A stretch of 64,000 nt of DNA from Bacillus sp. DNRA2 (GCF_012843265.1 NZ_JABAIT010000001.1:1-64000), one strand, 5' to 3'; positions 50,638 through 60,010 are shown, counted from the stretch's first letter. Numbers and translations: made by a program. The notes: generated from the sequence alone by a model not told the origin.

Positions 50638-50919
50638 ATGTTGAATAATCCATCTCTTACAAATATCCTTCTTCTCATCGTCATTTTGCTGAATATTGTT
50701 ACGATGATTTTAGTGATAATCTCTATGAAGAATGCTAAGCTGCGTACAGGGCTTGTTAAGGAGTACCAATTAGGTTCAACTCAAATTGGGTCAGCTTCCG
50801 AATCAGGTCTCGGACAATCGAGAGGATACTCTGAGTCAGGAGTTGTTTTTTGCCGCAGCTGTGGGGCTCAATACGATTCCGCAAACACAGCATGCCCGAT
50901 TTGTAAGACAGCGAGATAA
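50638..50919 (+). CDS. small membrane protein with C-terminal zinc ribbon
   Basis: A 93-residue protein: an N-terminal membrane helix (about 7-30, NILLLIVILLNIVTMILVII), a Ser/Gly-rich linker and a rubredoxin-like zinc ribbon (CRSCGAQY...CPIC). The zinc ribbon resembles that of the FHA protein at 39166. Start ATG 50638 follows GGAGG by 11 bases. It is the last gene of the phospho-signalling locus and is followed by a terminator. Confidence 0.8.
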   Translation: MLNNPSLTNILLLIVILLNIVTMILVIISMKNAKLRTGLVKEYQLGSTQIGSASESGLGQSRGYSESGVVFCRSCGAQYDSANTACPICKTAR

Positions 50920-50960
50920 ATATAGTCGAATTTTCATTGGAAGATAAATAAATGAACCTT

Positions 50961-50986
50961 ACCCCAACTAACGTTGGGGTTTTTTT
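50961..50986 (+). terminator. terminator of the phospho-signalling locus
   Basis: ACCCCAAC / GTTGGGGT followed by TTTTTT. Confidence 0.92.
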
Positions 50987-50996
50987 GGTGCCTTTT

Positions 50997-51026
50997 GGTG
51001 CCTGTCACCACCCGAATTTTGTCGAA
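50997..51026 (+). repeat. REP-like repeat, copy 14 (CCACCC type)
   Basis: GGTGCCTGTCACC plus ACCCGAATTTTGTCGAA, ten bases after the terminator. GGTGCC also occurs 10 bases upstream. Confidence 0.92.
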
Positions 51027-51152
51027 TTTTTTTGATTTCCGATATTCATATAATGTTTCTGATGTTAAAATGTAATATAGACTCTACTGAATTCAAAAGT
51101 ACACAAGATATGCGTGTTCAAAAAATACATCTTAGATAAGCAGGAGGATTCA

Positions 51153-53300
51153 ATGTTTAAAAGGCTTTCAATCAAACAAATTCTATTAGTTAGTTTTAGT
51201 GCGATTTTGATTTTACTCTTCATCATTAGTGTTTCTTCGTTTCTAAGCTTCAATAAAATGTCAGATTCCTTATACATGATTACTGAAAAGGAAGCTGAGA
51301 AAGTTGAGATTACCTCCGAATTAACCGAGAGTATGATCAAAATGAGATTAGATTTAGCCAACTATATTTTGGAAGAATCCCCGGAGAATCGGGAACGATC
51401 AGAAAAAACATTAAATGAAGATATTAAGTATATAAAATCATTGATTAAGCAGTTACAGCCGTTATTAACAGGTTCCAATAAGGAAAGTCTTAACCTGTTC
51501 CAACAACACTTTAATGATTATACTGATTTGATCCCGTTAGCATTGGAAAGGTACAGTGCCCAGGATCAAAAGGGCTTTGAGGAATTGTCCGTTGCCATGA
51601 CTCCAATTGGAGAAAATGCACGGGTAGAACTTGCCAAAGTCCATGAAAATATTGATAAATCCATGGATAAAACGATAGATACGACTTCAGCGCAAATTAA
51701 TTTTGGCAAGATGATGATTATGATTGTATCGGCAATTGCTACAATTTTGAGCATCACTGTCGTTATTTTTACAACAAGAATGATTCGCCGTTCCGTTACG
51801 GGTGTGGCAAAAAATGTTGATATTACCACAAATTCTGTTACTGAGATAAAAAGTTCAATAGAAAAAACTGCGACTGGAGCGAAAGAGCTTGACCAGTCAA
51901 TGGATATGGCGAATGCGGCTGTTGGGGAGCTTGTCGCTTCGATTCAACAAGTGGCTGGAAATACCAATGAAATCGCAATGGGTGTCGATGAAATGTCTGC
52001 TGCGATGGAGCAGATGAGCGCTTCTATCAATTTAGTTGCGGAAAGTGCTGACCAATTACAGGGTTCGACTGGTGAAACTTCGTCTGCGATTCAAGAAATG
52101 ATGGCATCAATTGAACAGGTGGCCGTTAACGTTGTCAATGCTAGTTCAAGTGCTGAGGAAATTGCTGCAGCGATTGAGGAAATGAGCAGCTCGATTAAAA
52201 GTGTTAGTGAAAATGCTGAGAATCTGACTGGAACTGCCGAGCAGGCAGCTGAAAAAGTTGATGAAATGGTCGTGTCGATTCAGCAGGTTGCTGATAGTGC
52301 CCAAACTGTTAATCAGCTTAGCAATACGGTTAAGCACGACGCCTTGGAAGGTACGGTTTCTCTAAACGAAACTCTAGCTGGAATGCAGGAAATTTCTCAA
52401 GTTATAAACCATGCTAGTGATGTTATGGAGAATCTCGGGAAAAGTTCAGAGGAAATTGGAAGCATCATTGAGGTGATTGATGAAATTGCTGATCAAACCA
52501 ATTTGCTTGCATTAAACGCGGCAATTGAAGCTGCACGTGCCGGGGAGTATGGAAAAGGCTTTGCGGTAGTGGCTGAAGAAGTTCGAAAATTAGCCGAACG
52601 CTCTGCAAAAGCAACGAAAGAGATTGCCGCTTTAATAAAAGGAATCCAAGCAGAAACTGTGGTTGCGATCAACTCCATTAATGAAGGTGCCCAAAAGGTT
52701 GAAATAGGAAATAATTTAGCCGATAAAACAAACCAAGCGATTATGAAAATTTCACAAGGGATCGCTCAGGTGACCGAGGAAATGAATCAAATCGCTAGTG
52801 CCACTGAAGAACAAACAAAAAATAGCGAATTCTTAACAGAAGCAATTGCAAATGTTACATCACAAGCTTCGGAGATGACCTATTCAACAAGAGAACAATC
52901 GACAACTGCTGAAGAAATTGTTCGTGGAATTATGAGTACAAAGGATCAGGTCCTGCAAATCTCGATCGCAACTGGAGCGCAGGCGCGAGGCAGCTCAGCA
53001 ATCATTTCCGCGGTAGAAAGCGTCACTTCTCAATCAGGTGCGGTCATGAATGCGACGAGAGAGCAAGCTCTTACTGCGCATGAAATTGTCAATAATATCT
53101 ATAAAATTAAAGAAATGGTTAACGAGATGACCATTGCGACAAATGAGCAATCAACGCACGGCCAAGGAATTGCAATGGAAGTTGAGAAAGTTCGTAAACA
53201 AACAGAAGAGCTGGATGCAAGCATCGAATTACAGCGAACAGAAATTGATGAAGTGGAAAAAGCAATCATCAATGTAAATGATCAAGTAAAAGCCTTTTAA
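51153..53300 (+). CDS. methyl-accepting chemotaxis protein
   Basis: A 715-residue transmembrane chemoreceptor. Helix 1 (about 10-34) and helix 2 (about 186-208) flank a ~150-residue helical sensor domain of the 4HB type. The long cytoplasmic coiled coil contains the signalling tip [20 protein letters not shown] (about 447-466) and methylation-type [10 protein letters not shown] segments. It signals to CheA/CheW, encoded elsewhere. GGAGG precedes ATG 51153. A REP copy begins 17 bases after its stop. Confidence 0.92.
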   Translation: MFKRLSIKQILLVSFSAILILLFIISVSSFLSFNKMSDSLYMITEKEAEKVEITSELTESMIKMRLDLANYILEESPENRERSEKTLNEDIKYIKSLIKQLQPLLTGSNKESLNLFQQHFNDYTDLIPLALERYSAQDQKGFEELSVAMTPIGENARVELAKVHENIDKSMDKTIDTTSAQINFGKMMIMIVSAIATILSITVVIFTTRMIRRSVTGVAKNVDITTNSVTEIKSSIEKTATGAKELDQSMDMANAAVGELVASIQQVAGNTNEIAMGVDEMSAAMEQMSASINLVAESADQLQGSTGETSSAIQEMMASIEQVAVNVVNASSSAEEIAAAIEEMSSSIKSVSENAENLTGTAEQAAEKVDEMVVSIQQVADSAQTVNQLSNTVKHDALEGTVSLNETLAGMQEISQVINHASDVMENLGKSSEEIGSIIEVIDEIADQTNLLALNAAIEAARAGEYGKGFAVVAEEVRKLAERSAKATKEIAALIKGIQAETVVAINSINEGAQKVEIGNNLADKTNQAIMKISQGIAQVTEEMNQIASATEEQTKNSEFLTEAIANVTSQASEMTYSTREQSTTAEEIVRGIMSTKDQVLQISIATGAQARGSSAIISAVESVTSQSGAVMNATREQALTAHEIVNNIYKIKEMVNEMTIATNEQSTHGQGIAMEVEKVRKQTEELDASIELQRTEIDEVEKAIINVNDQVKAF

Positions 53301-53316
53301 AGAAAGTGCCAAAGAA

Positions 53317-53346
53317 GGTGCCTGTCACCACCCGAAATTTGTCGAA
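53317..53346 (+). repeat. REP-like repeat, copy 15 (CCACCC, GAAA type)
   Basis: GGTGCCTGTCACC plus ACCCGAAATTTGTCGAA, preceded 11 bases upstream by AGTGCC. Confidence 0.92.
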
Positions 53347-53353
53347 AGTTATA

Positions 53354-53396
53354 AAAAGAAGGGATCACGAGATTGTTGTGATTCCTTTCTTTTTTG
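53354..53396 (+). terminator. terminator after the chemoreceptor gene
   Basis: AAAGAAGGGATCAC pairs with GTGATTCCTTTCTTT, then TTT. It could also serve the convergent DCC-family gene. Confidence 0.8.
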
Positions 53397-53419
53397 ATTT
53401 CGAAAGAAGATTTTTATTT

Positions 53420-53803
53420 TTATAAGAATCGTTTTCTTTGTTCGGGGGTAGGAAGTATGCAAGTATCGTTACGACCAAACCATTTATATCTGTTTTTTGA
53501 AATGACTTCATAAACGAAATCGCGGATTGGCATTGGGATGATGATCAGGATATGTAGGAGTTTCCATGGGCTGTTTAAGTGTTTACAAACTTGGAGAGCT
53601 GCCGTCGATTTCAAATAACATTTATTGTCTTTGATAAGAACAAGGCTATCGATGTTGGATGGTACGTTGAAATTTTTCAGTAATGCTTTACCAGTCTCAC
53701 TTTGTAAAGAAGCGAATTTAAAGTACCCCAACGGATCTCGTTTAATAATAAAATGAACACAAAAACTGCAAAAACCACATCCTCCATCAAATAATACAAT
53801 CAC
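53420..53803 (-). CDS. DCC-family (DUF393) thiol-disulfide oxidoreductase-like protein
   Basis: A protein of about 127 residues with the thioredoxin-like DCC motif in LFDGGCGFCSFCV (residues 4-16), and DPLGYFKFASLQS and KNRYKWFGR typical of YuxK. Function is not established. The start is odd: the upstream flank is a type B REP copy (53804-53854), so the original leader is gone. GTG at 53803 or an in-frame GTG at 53818, inside the repeat, must serve, with the repeat's GGGTGG acting as a poor ribosome site. The gene may therefore be weakly expressed. Confidence 0.7.
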   Translation of the reverse strand: MIVLFDGGCGFCSFCVHFIIKRDPLGYFKFASLQSETGKALLKNFNVPSNIDSLVLIKDNKCYLKSTAALQVCKHLNSPWKLLHILIIIPMPIRDFVYEVISKNRYKWFGRNDTCILPTPEQRKRFL

Positions 53804-53854
53804 GGTGCCTGTCACCACCCGAATTTTCTTGTTTCACGTTTGTTGATGTTTCAC
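53804..53854 (+). repeat. REP-like repeat, variant type B, copy 2
   Basis: GGTGCCTGTCACC plus ACCCGAATTTTCTTGTTTCAC, then a short gap and TGATGTTTCAC. It abuts the 5' end of the DCC-family gene. Confidence 0.85.
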
Positions 53855-53858
53855 AATG

Positions 53859-54767
53859 TTATTTAGTATTTTCGGAATTTGATTTTGATATTCTTTTTAG
53901 AACTTGTAGAAATGCATCGGCAATTGCGGGATCAAATTGCTTGCCTTTATTTTTTTCAATATCAATAATGGCGTCTTCTATAACTTTACGATTTTTATAA
54001 ACTCGATTAGTGGTCATTGCATCATATGAATCAGCCAGTGTCATAATCCGTGCCGATATGGGGATTTGCTCGCCTTTTAAACCATTTGGATAACCTTTTC
54101 CATCATATCTTTCATGATGGGATCGAACTATGTCCAGAATTCCATCTCGTTTAAATGATGTAACGTATTTTAATGTTTCATAACCAATATTTGTATGTTG
54201 TTGAATATTAGCATATTCCTCATCTGTTAATTCTCCGGGTTTATTAAGGATTGATTCGGGGATTCCAATTTTTCCAATGTCATGAAGTAAGCCGCCAAAA
54301 TAGATGTCATCACATTGCTTTTTTGTGAACTTCATCTCTTTTGCAATTAACAGAGCGTAATTGGCAACACTTTCAGAGTGATTACCTGTATAGGAGTCAC
54401 GTGAATCCAGGGATTTTGCTAGCGAAAGTATGAATTCCTTCTTTTGTTCTTGCAAAGCTAAGTATTGCTTCACAACTTCACTGGAAATATAGGTTACGGC
54501 TAAATAAACGAATAGGCGGATGGCACAGGAGGTGAAATTTCCATATTCTTCGCTAATAACAATTCGAATCAAAACTCCTATTGAGGTAATGGAGAACAAC
54601 CACCACTTGGGCTTGTTCGAAAAGCCCATACCGAGGAAAATGGCGGTTAATACGAATAATGAATTAAACTCTCTTTCCCAAATGGTTATGATGGGAACGG
54701 TCACAAAAAAAATGATGGAAAGGATTCGATAAATTTTTTGACTTTCCTTTGAGAAATGTAGGCTCAT
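53859..54767 (-). CDS. HD-GYP domain c-di-GMP phosphodiesterase, membrane-bound
   Basis: A protein of about 302 residues: four to five membrane segments (about 12-105), then an HD-GYP domain that hydrolyses c-di-GMP. Motifs: GNHSESVANYA, LLHDIGKIGIPE (HD), QQHTNIGYE, RSHHERYDGKGYP and the GYP-type NGLKGEQIP. ATG 54767 follows GAGG by nine bases. It is paralogous to the protein at 58905. Confidence 0.88.
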   Translation of the reverse strand: MSLHFSKESQKIYRILSIIFFVTVPIITIWEREFNSLFVLTAIFLGMGFSNKPKWWLFSITSIGVLIRIVISEEYGNFTSCAIRLFVYLAVTYISSEVVKQYLALQEQKKEFILSLAKSLDSRDSYTGNHSESVANYALLIAKEMKFTKKQCDDIYFGGLLHDIGKIGIPESILNKPGELTDEEYANIQQHTNIGYETLKYVTSFKRDGILDIVRSHHERYDGKGYPNGLKGEQIPISARIMTLADSYDAMTTNRVYKNRKVIEDAIIDIEKNKGKQFDPAIADAFLQVLKRISKSNSENTK

Positions 54768-54896
54768 ACTCTTCATCCTCACTTAACATTCTATTTCCAA
54801 ACACTGAAAACAGGAAGAAGGGACCAACAAAGGTAATACTTTCATGGTAAATATTATAGCAAACAGGATTAAATAACAGTGATATTAATCTCTTTG

Positions 54897-54926
54897 AGTG
54901 CCTGTCACCACCCGAATTTTATCGAA
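54897..54926 (+). repeat. REP-like repeat, copy 16 (variant ends)
   Basis: AGTGCCTGTCACC plus ACCCGAATTTTATCGAA (G to A change), followed by TTTTGTCG, a partial repeat of its own tail. Confidence 0.85.
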
Positions 54927-54985
54927 TTTTGTCGTAAGGGTAGCGGTAAAAAGAAAAAACAGAAAATATTTGAATGCTTTTTACT

Positions 54986-55141
54986 TTGAGTTATAAATGG
55001 TATTGTGATAAAATTAACTTAACAAAAAGTTCACTTGTTTACCACATTAATGACAAAATAAAACGTTGATTTTGCGGGATAATTGTGGACTGGATGTTAA
55101 CCTTTTAGTTTTCTATTAAAAGGGTCGGAAAGCCCTTTTTC
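54986..55141 (+). ncRNA. candidate small RNA or leader in the spacer before the YitT-family gene
   Basis: A possible promoter (TTGAGT 54986-54991, 17 bp, TAAAAT 55009-55014) is followed by a stem CCACA/TGTGG (about 55040-55087) and a terminator-like AAAGGG/CCCTTT plus TTTTT ending at 55141. A second terminator lies at 55253-55285. No open frame of note is inside. The spacer 54768-55465 is otherwise empty except for two REP copies. Confidence 0.35.
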
Positions 55142-55252
55142 TGAAAATTGAATAATTTCGGGACCTTCGATTTTCATATCTCGTGCTTTACTGTTTTTCT
55201 GATTTTATTTAGTATTATGATTCACCTTTTTGAAAACCTCTCTATTATTTTT

Positions 55253-55285
55253 AAGTTGGCCGAATGGTCAACTTCTTTTTTTTTT
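55253..55285 (+). terminator. orphan terminator
   Basis: AAGTTGGCC, GAAT, GGTCAACTT, then C and ten T. No gene ends nearby, which supports an unannotated transcript upstream. Confidence 0.75.
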
Positions 55286-55323
55286 GCGAGAGTGATTGTG
55301 CCATTAGAAAATCTTTCTCCCCT

Positions 55324-55374
55324 GTGAAACAAATAATTCTGTGAAACAAGAATAAACGGGGCGTGACTGGCACC
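55324..55374 (-). repeat. REP-like repeat, variant type B, copy 3 (only minus-strand copy)
   Basis: Read on the minus strand: GGTGCCAGTCACG, CCCCGTTTATTCTTGTTTCAC, then AGAATTATTTGTTTCAC. It has the CACGCCCC version of the core. Confidence 0.8.
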
Positions 55375-55465
55375 GGGTGTTTTGATATTATTAACAGCGA
55401 TAGTTTTTTAGGGGATGTGTATTTTGGAATATGAGTAAAATTTTGTAAATCGAGGAGGGTTTATT

Positions 55466-56338
55466 ATGAAAACGGTTGGAAAGCAAAAACCTAAACGATT
55501 GAAGTTTGCCATGAGGGCCATATTGGTTATTATTGGGGCATTTATCACAGCGTATGGGCTAGAAGCGGTATTAATCCCAAACAACGTTTCTGATGGAGGC
55601 GTGACCGGCTTGAGTATCGTTGGTTCGGAGTTAATGGGACTACCTCTAGGAGCACTTATTGCGATTTTAAACATACCGTTTATTTTTTTAGGATATAAAC
55701 AAATTGGGAAAAGCTTTGCGATTTTTTCGGTCATTGGAATTGCATCTTTAGCTGTTGGGACTATCATGATGCACCAAGTCACGGCGATTATTGAAGGTGA
55801 TACGTTACTGGTGACCGTAGTAGGTGGTATCATCATCGGTTTTGGGATGGGTTTAGCGTTAAGAAATGGCGGGGCGTTAGATGGAATCGATATGTTAGCT
55901 GTTCTCCTGTCTCGTAAATTACCTTTCGGAACTAGTGATTTGATATTATTTTTGAACATGTTTGTGTTTATTGTTGTTTCTACAGTGTTTGGATTACAAG
56001 GGGCAATCCTATCAGGGATGGCTTACTTCATCGCTTCAAAAGTAATACATATTGTCGAGGAAGGTTTGAGCGGCTCGAAAACCTTTAAAATTATTACGAA
56101 TGAGCCAGAGCTAATGGTGGAAACGATTCGTGATCGATTAGGTCGTGGTGCGACATATAATCAAGTCCAGGGGAGTTATTCCAACGAAATATTTCGAGAA
56201 ATCACATGCGTGATAAACCGGTTAGAAGAAAGTAAAATCAAAGAAATTATCCAAGAGATTGATCCAACTGCCTTTGTAACAGTATATGACGTAGCGGAAG
56301 TTCGAGGTGGCAACTTTAAAAAGCACGATATCCACTAG
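55466..56338 (+). CDS. YitT/YvjA family membrane protein
   Basis: The 290-residue protein has five to six membrane segments (signature YGLEAVLIPNNVSDGGVTGL and FGMGLALRNGGALDGIDMLA) and a C-terminal DUF2179 domain (about 205-285: GRGATYNQVQGSY...DPTAFVTVYDVAEV), which in other proteins is a small ligand-binding fold. The function of the family is unknown. GAGGAGGG precedes the ATG. REP copy 17 begins immediately after the stop codon. Confidence 0.88.
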   Translation: MKTVGKQKPKRLKFAMRAILVIIGAFITAYGLEAVLIPNNVSDGGVTGLSIVGSELMGLPLGALIAILNIPFIFLGYKQIGKSFAIFSVIGIASLAVGTIMMHQVTAIIEGDTLLVTVVGGIIIGFGMGLALRNGGALDGIDMLAVLLSRKLPFGTSDLILFLNMFVFIVVSTVFGLQGAILSGMAYFIASKVIHIVEEGLSGSKTFKIITNEPELMVETIRDRLGRGATYNQVQGSYSNEIFREITCVINRLEESKIKEIIQEIDPTAFVTVYDVAEVRGGNFKKHDIH

Positions 56339-56368
56339 AGTGCCTGTCACCACCCGAAATTTGTCGAA
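56339..56368 (+). repeat. REP-like repeat, copy 17 (CCACCC, GAAA type)
   Basis: AGTGCCTGTCACC plus ACCCGAAATTTGTCGAA, directly adjoining the TAG stop codon of the YitT gene. Confidence 0.9.
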
Positions 56369-56450
56369 TGAAACTAGTTAGTCTGGCTTGGCACGTAACA
56401 CGGAACATAGCGTTGCAGCCAGCCAAGACCAAAAAAACGCAAAAGAAACA

Positions 56451-56485
56451 AAAAAACGGGTTGTATCACCCGTTTTTCGTTTTTA
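56451..56485. terminator. bidirectional terminator
   Basis: AAAAAACGGG, TTGTATCA, CCCGTTTTT, between the convergent YitT and GGDEF/EAL genes. Confidence 0.85.
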
Positions 56486-56555
56486 TCGCGAAGATTTTTT
56501 AAAAAAAATGTAACCTAGCCTACCTAGCCTTGATACTCGAAGAAACAGAATCAAA

Positions 56556-58817
56556 TTACCCGAGCTTTTTATAGTATCTACAGCCTGGTAAGATTGGTTT
56601 GTATTCTAGTTTTATTTGCAAATTGTTTAGAATCCTGATCAGCTTATCTTTATCTTCATTCAATAAATCGAATTTAACACCGTATTGATAGTAGGTATTG
56701 TCTGTCTCTTTAAACCAAGCAATCGTTCCCTTTAAATAGCAGTCCTCAAATAACAAAGTTGTGTTAAACTGCAGAACGATGTCCCTGCTAACTGGCAGTA
56801 AAAGTGGCGAGGAAAACGACAATCCACCCGGACTAATATTTTTCAACATGACTTCACTGCTGCCGATATTCAACTTAACCCCTTCAATTTCAGCGATGGT
56901 CATATCTGCAGCCAGCGGTACCTCGAACGGAATTCTCGCATATTTTCTTCGTTCTGAATAAGAATAGACCTTTGCCATTTCCTCGTCAATCTTGATACCT
57001 TCCTGCAACAGCTTCTCAAAGTCAGTCCTATCAATTGCCTTGCTGTACAAATAGCCTTGAATCTCATCACAGTTTAATTTTTTCAAAATCGAAAGTTGAT
57101 TCTTCGTTTCGACCCCTTCAGCTACAACTTTTTTGTTAAGCTTATGACAAAGTGAAACGACGGAGCCTAAAATGACAAGGTTTTCCTTTTCCTTATGAAT
57201 CTCTTTAACCAAGCTTTTATCGATTTTGATTACTTCACAAGGAAATTTTTTCAAAAAATGAAGCGACGAGTAACCTGTTCCAAAATCATCGAGTGCAAAC
57301 GAGATTCCTAGATTGTTCAATTGGATAATTTTGTTTAACAACGATTCTTCTTTTTCAATGATGATTTTCTCAGAAATCTCAAATTCCATCCATTTAGGAT
57401 TTACACGCTGCTCTTTTAAAATAGTGGAAACTCTGTCAACGAAATTTGGCTGTTTCAGCTGCAACGGGGAGATGTTAATGGAAACCTTTCTAAATGTAAA
57501 TTTTCGTTTCGACCAACTTTTTATGTCATCGCAAACCCTTTTAAGCAGCCACTCCCCAATTGGAATGATTAACCCAGATTCTTCGGCCATCGTAATGAAC
57601 TCTTCAGGTAAAACCACGCCCCATTTTTGATGGTTCCAACGAATCAGCGCTTCTGCTGAGATGATTTCATCTGTGTAGGGATTAACGCGTGGCTGGTAGT
57701 AGACATGGAATTCGTTTTTTATTAACGCCTGCTTCGAATCATTTCGCAAGGTGAATTGTTTATAGCTATTGATGCTCATTGTTGGTGCGAAGATTTGGTA
57801 TTGATTTTTACCTTGCCCTTTTGCACGAAACATAGCAATTTCAGCGTTTTTTAGGAGTTCGGCCTTTGTTCTGCCGGAGTAAGGATAGATGCTTGCCCCT
57901 ACACTCCCAGTAATAAACAGGTTATTTCCTTCAATGTTGAAAGGGTCCTGATTTATGATGGTGATTAATTCGCTTAACCAATCATTTAATTTATCGACAT
58001 CAAATTTTTCTTTTATTAAAAAATAAAACTTATCTCCGTATTTATGATAAAAAGAAATATTATAGGGCAGCCAGTTGTGGATTCTGGTTGCTAATTCCTT
58101 CAATAGAAGGTCGCCAATGTCAAAGCCTAATACACTATTTATATATTTAAAATCGTCTATACCAAGCTTTGCGATGGCCACAATCATGTTACGATTGCTC
58201 GCCCGTTCTATTTCTCTTTCAAGATCTTCATAGAAGCATTCTTTATCTGGCAACCTTGTAAGGGGATCGATGGTTCGATTGTCCTCGCGACATACTGCTA
58301 TTTCAGTTTGCGAAGACTTAAGGTAACGAAAAGGCTTTTCCTTGATAGGCTTCACATTTCTGTTTTTTTTCTGTTCTGTTATGTTAAATCTTGTGGTTAA
58401 AAATTGATATGGTTGGTTGTTCTCGCCCAGCAACGGGGTGATGACCATGAAAAACCAAACAACCTCCCCGCTTTTGCTTTCACAAGATATCTCGCCACTC
58501 CAAGCCTTTCCGTCAAGAATGGTTGTCCAAAGATTACGATAAAAGCTCATTGGGTGTATATCGGTCTTGAATATTCTCGTGTGCTTGCCGGTTAATTCGT
58601 GAGGTTTATAGCCGAGTGTTGCGCTGCAGGCTTCATTGATGAAAATGATTTCGCCGTTAATGTTTGTTACTAAAATGAGGGCGTCTTTGTGATTTTCCCA
58701 GTTAATTGTTTTTTCGCTATATTGTGATTTGGTATATGGTTCAACCTCATTTGAGTTTTCAGTACTAGTGTTTCCAAGAAGTTTTTTGACCGATGAGATT
58801 ACTTTGTCAGTATTCAC
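56556..58817 (-). CDS. PAS-GGDEF-EAL-PilZ composite c-di-GMP protein
   Basis: A protein of about 753 residues. Domains in order: PAS (about 40-160, INEACSATLGYKPHELTGKH), GGDEF (about 185-345), EAL (about 360-610) and PilZ (about 625-745). The cyclase signature is YGDKF instead of GGDEF, so cyclase activity is probably lost. The EAL domain keeps AEALIRW, LDDFGTGYSS, KIDKSLV and AEGVET, so it may be an active phosphodiesterase. PilZ has RRKYARIP and NISPGGLS, the c-di-GMP-binding residues. GTG 58817 lies nine bases after AGGGG; a TTG at 58826 is the alternative. Confidence 0.9.
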   Translation of the reverse strand: MNTDKVISSVKKLLGNTSTENSNEVEPYTKSQYSEKTINWENHKDALILVTNINGEIIFINEACSATLGYKPHELTGKHTRIFKTDIHPMSFYRNLWTTILDGKAWSGEISCESKSGEVVWFFMVITPLLGENNQPYQFLTTRFNITEQKKNRNVKPIKEKPFRYLKSSQTEIAVCREDNRTIDPLTRLPDKECFYEDLEREIERASNRNMIVAIAKLGIDDFKYINSVLGFDIGDLLLKELATRIHNWLPYNISFYHKYGDKFYFLIKEKFDVDKLNDWLSELITIINQDPFNIEGNNLFITGSVGASIYPYSGRTKAELLKNAEIAMFRAKGQGKNQYQIFAPTMSINSYKQFTLRNDSKQALIKNEFHVYYQPRVNPYTDEIISAEALIRWNHQKWGVVLPEEFITMAEESGLIIPIGEWLLKRVCDDIKSWSKRKFTFRKVSINISPLQLKQPNFVDRVSTILKEQRVNPKWMEFEISEKIIIEKEESLLNKIIQLNNLGISFALDDFGTGYSSLHFLKKFPCEVIKIDKSLVKEIHKEKENLVILGSVVSLCHKLNKKVVAEGVETKNQLSILKKLNCDEIQGYLYSKAIDRTDFEKLLQEGIKIDEEMAKVYSYSERRKYARIPFEVPLAADMTIAEIEGVKLNIGSSEVMLKNISPGGLSFSSPLLLPVSRDIVLQFNTTLLFEDCYLKGTIAWFKETDNTYYQYGVKFDLLNEDKDKLIRILNNLQIKLEYKPILPGCRYYKKLG

Positions 58818-58904
58818 TAGGACCAACCCCTAACAGGAATTTATTTACACTAATAAATGTTATAGCGGTTCAGGATTTCTTTTTAAAATAAAAACAGTAC
58901 TTGG

Positions 58905-59903
58905 CTATGAATTTTCATTAATATGAGGAGTGCATTTCTTCCCCTCTTTTGCCAATACATATTTCAAACGTCTCGGTGTTGTGGCTAAATGTGGATTTAT
59001 CGCTTGGATTTCTTGTTTTTGCTCCAGCAAAATATGGATAAAAGTGTCCGCGATTAGTGGGTCAAATTGCGTTCCGCTATTTATCTTTATTTCATTTAAA
59101 GCTTGATTGAGACTCATTGCATTTTTGTAGGAACGATTAGTTGTCATGGCGTCAAAAGAATCGGCAATACACATAATTCTTGCAACTAATGGGATGTCAT
59201 CTCCTTTTAAACCGTGGGGGTATCCACTTCCATCAAAATGCTCATGGTGGTAAAGGACCATATCTAATACGCCCATTTCGGCAATACTGGCAACTTTTTT
59301 TAAGGTGTTATGCCCAATAATTGGATGTTGCTTAATGTGTTCGAATTCTTTTTCCGTCAAGCTCGTGGGCTTGCTCAGAATTCTCTCTGCAATTCCGATT
59401 TTGCCGATATCATGGAGTAGGCCGCCGATGTAAACAGCCTCACAGGCTTCTTTTGAAAAATTAAGCCGTTTCGCAATGAGTACTGCATACCTTGCAACAT
59501 TCTCGGAGTGGTGATTTGTATACTTATCTCTTGAGTCTAGTGAACTCGATAGTGCGAGGATTAATTCCTTTTTGAGCTTCTTAATGTTGTGATATTGATT
59601 TGTCACGGTGTGTGCTAAAAAGGCAATGACTAAATAAATGAATATATTCACTAGAATGGAGGCAGCACTTTGCTGTGTACTTGTGTTCATAAATTGAATG
59701 AAAAAGCCAAATGAACAGCTTCCTATTAAATATCGTTTAGGTAAATTCCAAAAACTAATCCCTAAAAATATATAAGTAACCGCATATAGAACTTGAAAAT
59801 TATTACTCCAATGCGTAATAAATGGTACGCATACTAATAATATTAATAAAGCAATACGGAAAAAAGCGATCGTTCTAAGTGATGGCAGCAAATTTGAACC
59901 CAT
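58905..59903 (-). CDS. HD-GYP domain c-di-GMP phosphodiesterase, membrane-bound
   Basis: A 332-residue protein with four to five membrane segments in the first ~115 residues and an HD-GYP domain (LLHDIGKIGIAE, KQHPIIGHN, YHHEHFDGSGYPHGLKG). It is paralogous to the protein at 53859, with a longer C-terminal tail. ATG 59903 follows GAGGTG by five bases; longer frames lack this. It lies upstream of the PAS-GGDEF-EAL-PilZ gene on the same strand but 87 bases away, so co-transcription is possible. Confidence 0.88.
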   Translation of the reverse strand: MGSNLLPSLRTIAFFRIALLILLVCVPFITHWSNNFQVLYAVTYIFLGISFWNLPKRYLIGSCSFGFFIQFMNTSTQQSAASILVNIFIYLVIAFLAHTVTNQYHNIKKLKKELILALSSSLDSRDKYTNHHSENVARYAVLIAKRLNFSKEACEAVYIGGLLHDIGKIGIAERILSKPTSLTEKEFEHIKQHPIIGHNTLKKVASIAEMGVLDMVLYHHEHFDGSGYPHGLKGDDIPLVARIMCIADSFDAMTTNRSYKNAMSLNQALNEIKINSGTQFDPLIADTFIHILLEQKQEIQAINPHLATTPRRLKYVLAKEGKKCTPHINENS

Positions 59904-60010
59904 AGTAACACCTCTTCTTGTACGTATGCTAATATAATTATCTAACGGATTTTTTACTAATTTTAACATTGTTACAATTTTGTGAAAACGACAAAAATCA
60001 CACACCCAGC

